Origin: Yamagishiella unicocca
Taxonomy: Eukaryota > Chlorophyta > Chlorophyceae > Chlamydomonadales > Volvocaceae
DNA: 64,000 nt
Assembly (NCBI GenBank): GCA_003116995.1
Contig: BDSL01000095.1
Location: 62,001-126,000, forward strand
Direction of reading: 5' to 3'
The position numbers were made by a program, and so were the translations under genes. Within the stretch, counting starts at the first letter, position 1. Each line of letters starts with the position of its first letter. Shown here piece after piece: positions 33,867-44,429 of the stretch. The notes under the pieces were generated by a model. The model saw only the letters and a program-made list of their open reading frames with translations. It was not told where the DNA came from and ran no database searches.

Positions 33867-35702
33867 TTAGCCCTCATTTTGCACCTTCCTCCCCGCTGCT
33901 GCCGTCGCCGCCATTACAGTAGCAAGTAAGACCTCCTCCATTGTGGCCTCCGAGCACAGCGCGTGCAGCACTGCGGTCAGTTGTACCAGGCCGACCGCAC
34001 CTGTGTTATTAAAGTGTATGCCATCCACTGTGGCATCGGAAAAAATGCGCGAGGAGCTCCACGTGTCTATCAGTGGGATGCTGGCGGCGGCAATCTCGCT
34101 GTTCCCTCCGTCAATGCCATCGTCCCCCCATCCTTCCAAACCAGCTGCCAAGGTGCCGCCCATGACATCTGCAGCCAACCGGTTGTACAGGAGCAGTTCC
34201 GGGTCCATGCGCCAGTCTTTGTCCGCCAGTATGTAGCCGGCAATGAACGATGGCATGCTCGAGGTGACCCAGAAAATGCGCACACCATGGTTATCCCGAA
34301 GCTCGAGCATCTTTTGCCGTACTTGCAGAAGATGGGTCACGTAATTTGCAGCACTCTCTGGCGCATCCCCAGCTTGGTGTGACGCGGGCCAATGGCCGAA
34401 GTTGACAAAAGCATCAGTACAAAGGTCAGTCAGCGCATCCCCATTGCCCTCGGGCTCGGGCCAATCATAACCCCACCTCAATTCTATGTACGTGGAGCGG
34501 TCCGAGCGCATAACCTGTCTGACTGCAGCGCTGGTCGTCTGGAAGCCTCCTAGCCACATCACAAAGGTGTTTTGCAGAACGCGTGAGTGTGAATCTCCTA
34601 TGAAGCATACGTGCCTACCGCGAGGTAGACACGTTTCGGGTGTAATCAACTCCGGCCCAGCCAAATTTTGGTATTGCTTGCGCTGATGATGAGCACGCTC
34701 TTGGGAAGGGTTGCCTGCTGGGAAGCCACTGAAGATGCGCATGCGACACCCGTAAGGCTGCCAGTACAGCGTAGCAGGGTGGCTGTCCTGGAAGAACATC
34801 CATCGTTCAGTGGCGTTGCATGGTTCAGACGACCCGCCCCAGATGCATGTACGAAGCAGGGGAGCCGCGTCCTCTGCTGGGGGCCACTCACGGAAGCGCC
34901 AGCGCCCAGGCAGCGGCCCAGTGTCTGAGCAGAGAGGCAGCCCGCCATCGCCATGCTCCTCGGCCTGCGAGCTCGGCGCCTCCAAGGACTGGTCTGGCGA
35001 CAAGATGACAGCTGCTGCGTCTACTCCATCCGCTGACGGTGCATCATCACCAACTAACGTGAAGATAGACATGTCAGGCGCCATAGTCCAGGTCTGGTTC
35101 ACGATGCCGCCCGATGTGCGGTCGGACGCAGTAATATTAGGTGTCTGCTGCTGCTGCCTTACGTCCAGAGTCAAATAACCCGCCCAAGGTTTCGCTACCG
35201 CCTTACTGCTGCCGGGCTTTATAAAGGAATACTTCAGGTAAACCATGAGCAGTTCCACTGAGTAGCGCCCCGGCTGTGGCAGCGCATATGAGGCAAACGC
35301 GATGTCTTGCCGGCAGTAAGTGGGCTCAAGCAGCCACATCCCATCCGGGCCCGTGACACGCAACCGATAGATGGCGGCGCCCAGCAGGTCGAACTCATGA
35401 AGGCCAGATGCGTTGTGTTGCTGGCGTCGGCACATCACCAATACACCTGAGTGCGAGCCCAGGACGCAGTTAAGGAAGGTCACTGGAAGCGTGTCGCTAT
35501 AGTATTTGGTGCAGTTGGCGTAGAGCAGGGACTGGAAGTATTTGTAGCAAGACGTCGGTTCCTGACCATCAGGAAACAAAGGCGGGCCTACACCCGCATA
35601 CTCTCCCCAAAGGTTTGCGATAACAGATTGTGAAGCACGTGGCGCGAAGAGCAGCAATGCCAGAACCCATGGCAGTAGCGGATATCGCGTATGACGCCAC
35701 AT
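33867..35702 (-). CDS. PC-esterase family protein 2 (SGNH / TBL-like), secretory
   Basis: A single-exon gene of about 611 residues from the Met at 35702, chosen because it opens a signal peptide (MWRHTRYPLLPWVLALLLFA). The frame stays open 47 codons further upstream. A long N-terminal half holds NCTKYY and CNATERWMFF-type segments with several sequons. The SGNH serine lies in CFIGDSHSRVLQ (about residue 369), followed by YIELRWGYDWPE. The C-terminal catalytic pair is DGIHFNN (about residue 560). By family this acts on acyl groups of secreted glycans. It is a distant relative of the gene at 10.2-11.5 kb. The 5' half is duplicated just upstream at 35.9-36.9 kb. Confidence 0.82.
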   Translation of the reverse strand: MWRHTRYPLLPWVLALLLFAPRASQSVIANLWGEYAGVGPPLFPDGQEPTSCYKYFQSLLYANCTKYYSDTLPVTFLNCVLGSHSGVLVMCRRQQHNASGLHEFDLLGAAIYRLRVTGPDGMWLLEPTYCRQDIAFASYALPQPGRYSVELLMVYLKYSFIKPGSSKAVAKPWAGYLTLDVRQQQQTPNITASDRTSGGIVNQTWTMAPDMSIFTLVGDDAPSADGVDAAAVILSPDQSLEAPSSQAEEHGDGGLPLCSDTGPLPGRWRFREWPPAEDAAPLLRTCIWGGSSEPCNATERWMFFQDSHPATLYWQPYGCRMRIFSGFPAGNPSQERAHHQRKQYQNLAGPELITPETCLPRGRHVCFIGDSHSRVLQNTFVMWLGGFQTTSAAVRQVMRSDRSTYIELRWGYDWPEPEGNGDALTDLCTDAFVNFGHWPASHQAGDAPESAANYVTHLLQVRQKMLELRDNHGVRIFWVTSSMPSFIAGYILADKDWRMDPELLLYNRLAADVMGGTLAAGLEGWGDDGIDGGNSEIAAASIPLIDTWSSSRIFSDATVDGIHFNNTGAVGLVQLTAVLHALCSEATMEEVLLATVMAATAAAGRKVQNEG

Positions 35703-35917
35703 GACGACGGAAATGTTACGTAAGCAATGAAGAAGTCGACAGTAATACTTGCCTACTGCTATTGCTGGTGTCAGGACGACCTCTTGGCACCCACACCCCG
35801 TCGGATTAGATAAGATAGCATCACAATATGTACATAGGTACATCTATCGTCGGGCGTCTACAATTTCGTACAGTAATACCGTACAATTCCGTACAATTTC
35901 GTACAGTACCACGAACA

Positions 35918-36910
35918 GTACCCGATGTGCGGCCGGACGCAGTAAGATTAGGTGTCTGCTGCTGCTGCTGCCTTACGTCCAGAGTCAAATAACCCGCCCA
36001 AGGTTTCGCTAACGCCTTACTGCTGCCGGGCTTTATAAAGGAATACTTCAAGTAGACCATGAGCAGTTCCACTGAGTAGCGTCCCGGCTGTGGCGGCAGC
36101 GCATATGAGGCAAATGCGACGTCTTGCCGGCAGCAGTAAGTGGGCTCAAGCACGGCAGCCACATCCCATCCGGGCCCGTGCGTGACACGCAACCGATAGA
36201 TGGCGGCGCCCAGCAGGTCGAACTCATGAAGGCCAGATGCGTTGTGTTACTGGCGTCGGCACATCACCAATACACCTGAGTGCGAGCCCAGGACGCAGTT
36301 AAGGAAGGTCACTGGAAGCGTGTCGCTATAGTATTTTTGGTGCAGTTGGCGTACGTAGAGCAGGGACCGGAAGTATTTGTAGCAAGACGTTGTCAGGTCA
36401 TTTCACCGTCATCGACAAATTACCGTCCTTCCGAGCTGAGTGGCAATTGTCGGTGTTTTCTGTTGGTGTTTTCCTGCGTACGGTTATGCTGTTCGTAGAT
36501 TTATGTTGTACACTAGGTTCGAGTATAAGCAGTCGAGCCAAAGGTGTGTTCCTTGGTCGAGTTTTGTTACTTCGGTTTGCTTCGGCATCATCCGATGAGC
36601 AACTAGTAGGCCCCTTTCGTTAGGTTGCGGACCGGCCTAGCGGTCGATGACATACTCTCCCCAAAGGTTTGCGATAACAGATTGTGAAGCACGTGGCGCG
36701 AAGAGCAGCAATGCCAGAACCCATGGCAGTAGCGGATATCGCGTATGGCGCCACATGACGACGGAAATGTCACGTAAGTAATGAAGAAGTCGACAGTAAT
36801 ACTTGCCTACTGCTATTGCTGGTGTCAGGACGACCGCTTGGCACCCGCACCCCGTCGGATTAGATAAGATAGCATCACAATATGTACATAGGTACATCTA
36901 TCGATCGTCG
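35918..36910 (-). pseudogene. partial tandem duplicate of the PC-esterase 2 5' end
   Basis: Bases 35920-36391 repeat 35105-35553, and 36650-36905 repeat 35597-35845, with few changes. Between them, 43 bp of the original (35554-35596) is replaced by 258 bp of unrelated sequence (36392-36649). Small insertions (extra CTG, GGC, GCA and TACG groups) shift the frame. The GDS and DxxH parts are absent. The copy keeps the start region with the signal peptide, so a short transcript could start there, but no functional protein is expected. Confidence 0.85.
36392..36649. other. 258-bp replacement inside the PC-esterase duplicate
   Basis: It starts TGTCAGGTCATTTCACC and ends GGCCTAGCGGTCGATGA. The sequence has no counterpart in the intact gene or elsewhere in the window that I could see. 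It has no inverted ends and no flanking duplication, so it looks like filler at a repaired break rather than a transposon. Confidence 0.5.
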
Positions 36911-37254
36911 GGCGTCTACAATTTCGTACAGTACCACCAATAAACAGCAATTCCAGGTGCGCGTTCTTTTCTTCGGGAACGAATTGTGATAGCATAAACT
37001 ACTGTAGAGAAGGAATCAGGGCAGATCAAGCGTGTAGAGGAGTAAGTTTCCTGATGGGGCCGGCCTTAAGCCCGTTTCGTATTACCGGTAAGCACGGAAG
37101 AAAATACACCGGTACAAAAGCTTGTTAAGCCGCCCCTCGCAGAATTACGCCGTTGGGACGAGATGGCAAGAGCCGTCGAGCCCCATGCAATGCATGAGCA
37201 TCCGTACACTTTCTGCACAGACATGACGTGGCTTATCGAGTGACTTTTTTAAAG

Positions 37255-37320
37255 CGATTCATGAGCCTCCTGGCTCGTCTGAATCGTACAAGTCACTTGT
37301 AAACATCATCATCATCATAT
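37255..37320 (+). mobile_element. LINE 3'-end micro-copy with (CAT)n tail
   Basis: CATGAGCCTCCTGGCTCGTC is the same as the 3' UTR of the minus-strand LINE at 23.2-25.3 kb (reverse complement of about 23291-23310). It ends about 45 bases later in CATCATCATCATCAT. It is a severely truncated copy of that family. Confidence 0.75.
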
Positions 37321-37340
37321 CGAGTGAAGTACGAACGAAA

Positions 37341-37605
37341 TAAGGCTGTTTATTGCAAATAGACTGCCGTGACGTGTCCAGGTGTCCAGCGCATGGTGCG
37401 GGTACGATGACTGGTACGGCGACTTGTGGCTGGCTGCTGCTTAGGTTGCGCGCCTGCCTGTTCTCAGTACCGGCCGTTGTGCTGATAGTACCAAAGAGCC
37501 GTGTCCCTCCGTGTCCCTCTGCCGGGACGGCGGCCTCTAACATTCCCACCCTCCTCCCCTCAGTAGCGGTCGTTTGCTTGATCTGCTGCACTCGGCTGCA
37601 CTCGG
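37341..37605 (+). repeat. interspersed repeat copy 1 (inverted partner at 52165-52438)
   Basis: About 265 bp starting AATAAGGCTGTTTATTGC and running through TTGTGCTGATAGTACCAAAG, GCCGTGTCCCTCCGTGTCCC and CATTCCCACCCTCCTCCCCT matches the reverse complement of 52165-52438 with few changes. No coding motif or terminal inverted repeat is visible. It may be the end of a larger transposon. Confidence 0.85.
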
Positions 37606-37983
37606 CGTAGGGAGTCGTAGCCCCGGCTCCGAATGGCCCACGTGGCAGCAGCTCAGTGATATGGTGGCCGCGGAAGTCACCATCAGCAAGGATACCTGTG
37701 CACAGACCTGATACGGGCGATCCAACGTTTCCAGGGATTCTTGCTGGTTCAGAGGTGGCTTCCCGCCTGGCGAGTGGCGAGCTGGCAACCGGTGTGGCGT
37801 GCTGACTTTGAGCCTGTCACCAAGCATCTACGATACCCCGCAGTGCCAAGATGTTCAGGGCAGCACTGAGGAGGCGCTCTTCGTAGCGATGGCGGCTGTC
37901 CACGGCCGGAAATAGGACTTGATGGCTATAGCATGGAATGATGACGGAAAAATCGAGCATTCCTCAACCGTGACGGCGTCACC

Positions 37984-38808
37984 ATGAAGAACGCCAAATT
38001 GCTTTCGGACCTTGACATTAAAATGAGCGGGTACATGCAGCAGGGCGTGACAGAGTATCAGTTCTTACTGCATGGGGCTCTTGGCCCTGCCCCGGTCGGT
38101 GCAGGGGCACTAAATGCGCAAGGAGCGTTCGCTGCATCTCATTCGCAGCAGCAAGGCTTGCCTATGCAGCGGCAGGGGAGCGATCGGGTGGCGAAGCCGT
38201 CACACAGCGGCTCGACCGCGGCCTCTGCCGCCGCAGCAGCAACAGGGGTACGGGACGGCCGGACAGCTGCTGGCCGGCACTGGGTCGCAGCAGCAACAGG
38301 GGTACGGGACGGCCGGACAGCTGCTGGCCGGCACTGGGTCGCAGCAGCAGCAGCAGGGGTACGGGGCGGCCGGACAGCTGATCGCCGGCGCTGGGTCGCA
38401 GCAGCAGGGGTACGGGGCGGCCGGACAGCTGATCGCCGGCGCTGGGTCGCAGCAGCAGCAGGGACAGTTCGCCAACATTGAGGCGCCGCAGCTGCAGAAG
38501 CAGCAGGAGGCGCGTTTGGCATTCTCGACCGCACGGGGGCGCAAGAAGTCCGCGCCCCAGCGGCCTGTGCAGTATACCAATACTGGTGGCATCCGGAAGG
38601 TACCAGGTCCAAAGCCTGGCCAGAGCACGGGCAAAAAGACCTGTCAGGCTTGTGCTGACCGCGGATTCACGCTTACAACGCTTACAGCAAGTGCTCCTCT
38701 GCCTGCCGTCAATGCAGTAAGGGTAACGCTCGGCAACTGCTGGACCGCAGTGGGTACTGCGCCAAGTGCAGGAAGGCATACGCGTATAGCAAGGTGGCGG
38801 GGAACTAG
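37984..38808 (+). pseudogene. Gln-rich repeat protein with C-terminal Cys motif, two frameshifts
   Basis: No family is recognised. Three frames must be joined to read a sensible protein. The N-terminal part, from 37984, reads MKNAKLLSDLDIKMSGYMQQ. The Gln-rich part has four repeats of QQQQGYGTAGQLLAGTGS type (38235-38460), then KVPGPKPGQSTGKKTCQACA. The C-terminal part, from about 38671, reads AYNAYSKCSSACRQC, GYCAKCRKAYAYSK and ends VAGN with a stop at 38806-38808. The Cys pairs (C-x2-C, C-x3-C-x2-C, C-x2-C) suggest a zinc ribbon. Breaks lie near 38206-38236 and near 38670. It is either a decayed gene or part of an unknown transposon. Coding-like text (EEALFVAMAAVHGRK) at 37.87-37.92 kb suggests it once began further upstream. 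Confidence 0.55.
38235..38460 (+). repeat. in-frame tandem repeat, four units of 51-57 bp
   Basis: Each unit encodes a run of three to five Gln followed by GYG(T/A)AGQL(L/I)AG(T/A)GS. Length differs only in the CAG run. The first two units are nearly identical, as are the last two, which suggests two steps of duplication. Confidence 0.9.
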
Positions 38809-39100
38809 TCGCATTCGGTCATAGTTGGGCGGCATGCACGCGCGCTGGAGTAAAGGGGTATTTTTCACATTTTCCATAGGCACTCGCCTCCATTCAGTTC
38901 CTGCAGGCGACATATGACTGCATGCGCGCGCTGATTATTACCCCCGCGACCATGTTGCTTGCTATACCTTACTTGCGCAAAAGATGAATGGCTTGCGCCG
39001 TTGTACATTTAACAAAAGTACCATATATCCGTAGCAAATTAATGAACTCATTCAGCGCCAGCATTTGTGGTGGTGTGTCCAGGAGGTAGGGCGCACACCG
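38809..39100. other. spacer, nothing recognised
   Basis: The sequence between the Cys-motif gene and the 178-bp array has no motif and no repeat. Confidence 0.4.
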
Positions 39101-39830
39101 GCTAGCGAATAGGCGTCGCACGCCCGGAATTATGAGTGAACGACTTGCATACATGTATGATTAACATTTTGGCGCGGTACAGGGGCCCGGATCAGCTGTC
39201 TGCAGGCTGGTCGGGGCTCGTGCACGCTTTTTACCGGTACCGTGCACGGAGGCCTGGAGACTCCTGGAGCGATGCACGGACAGTGAATAGGCATCGCACG
39301 CCCGGAATCATGAGTGAACGACTTGCATACATGTATGACTAACATTTTCGCGCGGTACAGGGACCCGGATCAGCTGTCTGCAGGCTGGTCGGGGCTCGTG
39401 CACGCTTTTTACCGGTACCGTGCACGGAGGCCTGGAGACTCCTGGAGCGATGCACGGACAGTGAATAGGCATCGCACGCCCGGAATCATGAGTGAACGAC
39501 TTGCATACATGTATGATTAACATTTTCGCGCGGTACAGGGACCCGGATCAGCTGTCTGCAGGCTGATCGGGGCTCGTGCACGCTTTTTACCGGTACCGTG
39601 CACGGAGGCCTGGAGACTCCTGGAGCGATGCACGGACAGTGAATAATAGGCATCGCACGCCCGGAATCATGAGTGAACGACTTGCATACATGTACGATTA
39701 ACATTTTCGCGCGGTACAGGGACCCGGATCAGCTGTCTGCAGGCTGATCGGGGCTCGTGCATGCTCCTACCGGTACCGTGCACGGAGGGATGGAGCGATG
39801 CACGCAGAGGCAGCGCACGCCCACGCTCAT
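39101..39830. repeat. tandem array, 178-bp unit, about four copies
   Basis: GAACGACTTGCATACATGTA recurs at about 39137, 39315, 39493 and 39674, so the period is 178 bp (181 for the third unit, which has an extra AAT). Within each unit, GATCAGCTGTCTGCAGGCTG and ACCGGTACCGTGCACGGAGG are constant. The last unit is shortened. Small palindromes (ACCGGT, TGCATGCA-like) are frequent. Confidence 0.95.
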
Positions 39831-40188
39831 AGATGGAACTATTTACATATAGATATTTATATTATTTCAGCTTGTTAGAAGCCTGTTTCATGGCCTTTTT
39901 TGCCGTGCATGCACGGCAACCGGCTAGCGGGCAATTCACTTGTGCATGCACGTAAGCGGCTAGCCGGTGTGTGTCCTTACTGGTGTCCAGCGCGTCGCCA
40001 TCACTGGACGTGCACCCGCGGCCCCAGGCTCCTACCCTTGCGGGGACATTATACTGGTCAAGGTTTTTGTCGCGACAATACATGAGCTCTTGTTCTGTGA
40101 AGAAACCTGGAGCGTTGCGAAAATCTTTCCTCCAGAGGGGCGTCAGGGAGGCGAGAGGGGCATCAGGGAGGTGAGAGGGGCATCAGGT
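39831..40188. other. AT-rich spacer with GTGCATGCACG palindromes
   Basis: CCGTGCATGCACGGCAACCG near 39902 and GTGCATGCACGTAAGCGGCT near 39941 are related to each other and carry short palindromes. A GAGGGGCATCAGGGAGG doublet lies at 40155-40185. No gene was recognised. Confidence 0.5.
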
Positions 40189-40555
40189 CAGGCCGCTCCA
40201 TTGCTGCTGGTGGAGCGGGAAGGGGGAATTGCTCGGGTGTTACCGTAGGTGACCCTAGGCTTCCACCGCCGCCCCCACCTAGAACCTAGTATGATATTTC
40301 ATAGCTGGTATTTTGCGGGGGATGGTCTGGCATAAAGCCGAAGAGCAATCCCACTTTCGGTGGTCAGGCCGCTCCCTTGTTGCTGGTGGGGCGAGAAGGG
40401 GGAATTGCTCGTGTGTTACCGTACGTGACCCTAGGCTTCCACCGCCGCCCCCGCCCAACTAGAGCCTAGTATGGTACTACATAGCTGGTATGGCGCGGGG
40501 GAGGGTCTGGCTTAAACCCGAAGAGCAATCCCACTTTCGGTGGTCCGGCCGGAGT
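40189..40555. repeat. two tandem units of about 174-185 bp
   Basis: TCAGGCCGCTCC starts near 40188 and again near 40362. Both units continue through GGGGGAATTGCTCG, GTGACCCTAGGCTTCCACCG and AGAGCAATCCCACTTTCGGT. The sequence is not related to the 178-bp array next door, although the period is close. Confidence 0.9.
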
Positions 40556-41016
40556 TTTTGCCCAGGTCGTAGGCCTCCCGTCCCATTGTGTTTTGGACAA
40601 CTGGCTAAACGCGCGATGAGTCGAAAAACTGCCACATTACGATTGCCAGAAACGGAATGTGCCCACGACACAACTCCTCGATACATGCTTCTAGAGCTTT
40701 ATAGTAGGGTCTACAACCTCTAAAACCCTTATAGGAGGCACGCCCTTCATGCGACTCTTCGCAAGTTTATCTTGGTATGTATATGGTCCTTTTGTTCCTG
40801 CTTGTACCATGCTCGTCGGCGTCTCGTTCACATTGTTGCAACTAGTGAACTAAGTATTCTACAAATACAGAGCTTGATATAAAGTACTATCTGCCCGTGC
40901 TTAGAGTGTCGTCCAACCTATGTGCGTCGCTACTCCTGGTTGTTTACGTCAGACCAGGTCCACTAAGCCACACCACATAGATAATGTTGCTTTAAGCTTT
41001 ACCATTAACTGCGCAG

Positions 41017-44000
41017 ATGCAACTTGCTCAATGCAGTACGCTATTATTTGTCGCTGCATTGATCTTCGCGCCAGCTCGCTCGGTGCCACATGGACTCGTC
41101 CGGCGACGGAACACAATAAACAGAGCTCCAGAAGACGTGGTAACTGACATCAACCAGTTTGCTATGCTATGTGTCTGTTAGGAAATGGCACGTTAGGGAT
41201 TGCCCTGCGCAATGGCAGGTAGTCACGACCCCATTCCTGGGTCCCCCCTCCACCGGCCTCTCCTCATGTCCAAATGGCACTGCGTCCCAGGGTGGCCGGA
41301 ACTCTACCCGTGCATGTAAGCTGGGACATCCTGCTGTGAACATGACGCAGGAGGGCGATGCAGCTGAAGCTCGAGGGCGTTCAGTGCGCCGGGAGGCACT
41401 TGAGTCACCAATTGTGGGGGGTAAACCTAATGGAGACGAAACCTTCGTAATCCCCCTGCTGCCGTTCGGACTTAGCAACCAAGTGGTTGCGATGAAGGAG
41501 GCCATGGTGCTAGCCGCTATATTCAACTGGACCGTCGTTTCGTGGGGCTTCTGGCCGCATCGTTCCGAACTTCCATCGACGCCGCACATTTCGGAGAACG
41601 TCACCCGGTTGGCCCATCGAAGTTTGATGAAAACCAAACGCGAGGGGCAGAAGCAGCGGAGCCGGGACTCGGGGAAGAGGCATCCGAACAAGCCAACAGT
41701 TCACGAAGGCCAGGAACCGCAGCTTTCGTACGAGCAGCTGTCGCCGCAGCATCCGGCGGAGCACGATGAGGTGCAGCCGCCACGGCATCCGGTCCCAACG
41801 ATACCATTTGACACCATCTTTGACAGGTGTGCGCGAGAGGCGCTGGGGAGCGGGCACCCACATGCAACCACGCCCTCCGTAGATCGATCAGTAGGCGCGT
41901 CCTGCTTTTCCGGCAGAAACACATGGGCCTGTAAGCCGAATGCGAAACCAGTCAGCCTGGTGCCACTGCAGCTCCAACCGGCCCCAAGTCAAATGCAGCT
42001 CCGACGGGCCCCAAACTCCGAGACACACCGCGAACTCATGTGTTGCAGGCAGGCGCTTGCGCCCCTGGTCCGTGTCATCACCGCAGAGGAGGCCTCCCTT
42101 AAGTACGGATGGTCTCCAAGCGGCCGGGCGGACTCGGTTGTGTCTGTCAAGAATGTCAAGCCGGGCGATGGCATGATGTTAACTCTGAAGAAGGCCACCG
42201 AGGCTGGGCTGCTGGACGTGCGCGGTCTGAAAATCGCATACAAGGGTACTTTTAGGTGCGCGGCGCCCTTGCGTGCGGTGCAAGCATGTGTGCGACGTAG
42301 GGTCTTCCGCCGTTGCTCATATCGCCATGCACACCTCTTGGTGTGCCGGCCACTAGCCTGTCATCATCACGCAGGAGGCACCCTCCATGTCTAGCTGCCC
42401 GCAGCTGTAGACCTCGCAAATATCCCTGGCCTCTTGTGTCCCTGCTCCTCCGCGCGACCGCGCCGACCGCCGTAGCGTCTGTGCGCGAGCTGCACGACGC
42501 CATCGTCTGCTGTTCCTTGACCTCGGCCCTCGACACGTGAATCACCCCTGCGGTCGTGACCCCAGATGCGACGATACGGGCCTGGTGTGGCTTTCGAAGG
42601 CAGTGGCAGGGAAGCGCTGGGTGTTGCTGTACACCTATCGAGGTGTCATACCGGCGGCCCGTTACCAGATCAGTGGCTTTCCGGGTAACGCCTCCATTTG
42701 TGCGCGTATGTACCACCAGGTGCGAGCGAGCTGCCGCATTGCACAGGATGGGCTACAGAATTCAGGCACCTTCCTTTTGTGTTATAAGTTCGAGGTTGAC
42801 GTCGCGAGGCGTGCTAAAGTGGCTTCGACGCCGTCGCTGACGCGCGCGCAAATAGACAAAGCGCGACGGCACTGCAAGGGCCACCAGGGCTCCGGCGGCG
42901 GTTACACTTTTGTTGAGGCAGCTCAGCCTCCGCAAAATGCTGCACAAGTATCCTAGATGCGGAATTGCGGGTCCAAGATGTTTGGTTGCAAATCTGCGGT
43001 CAGGAGGCTTGTTGACATACACAAGCTCGCTCATGATTGTCCCCAAGCCCGCAACCCCTTCCATACTTGCTCCCCCACTTCTCCCCTGTTGCTCACCTCC
43101 GAGCGAGATACGCAACCCGTCCCATACTCACGCCCCGCCCATACTCCCCACCACCACCACCATGCGTGCAGGTGACCCTTCAACTAGTTAAGTCGCACAT
43201 AATTTCGGCAACGGCGCAGGACTTCGTGACCGCGGCCCTAGCAGGCCTGCCGCAACAACAGCCAACGGCCGACGGCGTTCCCAGCAGCAGCAGCACTGCG
43301 CCGTATTATGTAGCACTGCACGTGCGGCCATACCCCGACGAGTGCCTCGAGTATTTTGTGAGCATGACCTCTTACGACGAGCAGGCGGCCGCGAAGGTGC
43401 GCGTGAAGGTTGCTAGTACATGCAGGGGTAAAGCCACAGGCACACATCGAGCACAGAGCCCCTCAGTCAGGGCTCGCATCCGATTCACAGCGCCACACGT
43501 GCCCAAAGCCTCTTGCAGGCCCGCACCGCAGCTCGTTTGCGCCCAGCCCGGCCTGGCCCGACTGACGCATTCGTCCATCTTGCTGCCCCCGCAGGTGTGC
43601 GACAACCCGAAGCTCATGATTGATATGGTGCCCCTGGTTCGCCAGCTGATCAAGCAGCGGGCAGCCTGGGCCGCATCCTCAACCACCGGAGCTGCATCCG
43701 CTGGGCCAGACTCTACTGCTGCGTACCCCAGCGCCCCCCTTCCCGGGGTAGCCCTCTTCATCATGTCTCACCCACGTATACGCGATGTGGTGCGGAGTGA
43801 GGTCCGGCGGCTGTGGGGGCTTGGTGACCAGGCGAGCCAAGTTGACCTTCACGGCACGCACCGTGCGCTCGCAAGTAATCCGGCCGCAGAACCGACTGCC
43901 GCCGCAACACGTATGCCACGGATGTTCTTCCTGGACGTGGCGGACCTGCCCGCGGAGCTACGGCACCAGATTGCGTCCAACAGCCTGCTGTCAATGGTGG

Positions 44001-44194
44001 AGCAGGAGGTGTGCCGTACGGCGTACGCGTTCATTGGCACCGCCGTGTCATCCATCAGCGTACTGGTGGCGCAGGAGCGAGCGGCGGCGGACCACGCGAA
44101 GGCTGAGGGGTTGGACACCTTGGATGGTGGAGGTGCGGTAGGCGCTGGTGGCGGAGGGCGGCAGCGCGGCACGAGCGTGACGGTCTTGGTATAA
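41017..44194 (+). CDS. O-fucosyltransferase-like protein, copy A, 5 exons
   Basis: Model: 41017-41139, 41351-42255, 42566-42719, 43172-43396 and 43595-44194. All junctions are GT-AG and in phase, giving 668 residues. Residues 1-22 form a signal peptide (MQLAQCSTLLFVAALIFAPA). The donor-binding region resembles O-FucT: IPLLPFGLSNQVVAMKEAM, then AAIFNWTVVSWGFW. The conserved His-Arg motif is YVALHVRPYPDEC (about 441-452). The C-terminus has FIMSHPRI and VEQEVCRTAYAFIGT then SSISVLVAQER, as in GDP-fucose O-fucosyltransferases. A long charged, Pro-rich insert (about 120-240) is unusual. Role by family: sugar transfer from GDP-fucose in the ER or Golgi; the substrate is unknown. Exon 3 rests only on phase and conservation with copy B. 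Confidence 0.8.
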
Positions 44195-44288
44195 CAGCGA
44201 GCGTGGAGTAGTGGCATGTGACATACGGTAACCAGCGCTCGAGACGTGGCTAGTTTGGCAGTGGTGGCACGGATGGAGGAGGCGCGAC

Positions 44289-44293
44289 TGTAA
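44289..44293 (+). terminator. TGTAA polyadenylation motif of copy A
   Basis: TGTAA, the usual volvocine polyadenylation signal, stands 95 bases after the stop of the O-fucosyltransferase-like copy A. At the same place copy B reads ATATAA (about 57540), so its 3' end may be formed elsewhere. Confidence 0.5.
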
Positions 44294-44429
44294 CTTGTCA
44301 GGGCTTCAGAACGAGCGCGGAAGATTCTGGAGCTTTGCACGCCCGGGGCACTACGCCTCAGGAGCATGAAGGCACCTGCGGGATTGTTTCAAGTGTTTTG
44401 CAGCACTGTCTTGCATGCCATATGGCGAT

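Noticed and set aside
38139..38779. three long minus-strand frames opposite the Gln repeats
   Set aside because: They are antisense images of CAG-rich repeats. Composition is extreme (Cys, Pro, Ala runs) and no domain appears.
43037..43171. extension of the O-fucosyltransferase exon upstream into a Pro/His-rich frame
   Set aside because: It is open by chance in CCACCACC-rich intron sequence. The acceptor GTGCAG at 43171 and the phase of the preceding exon fit better.
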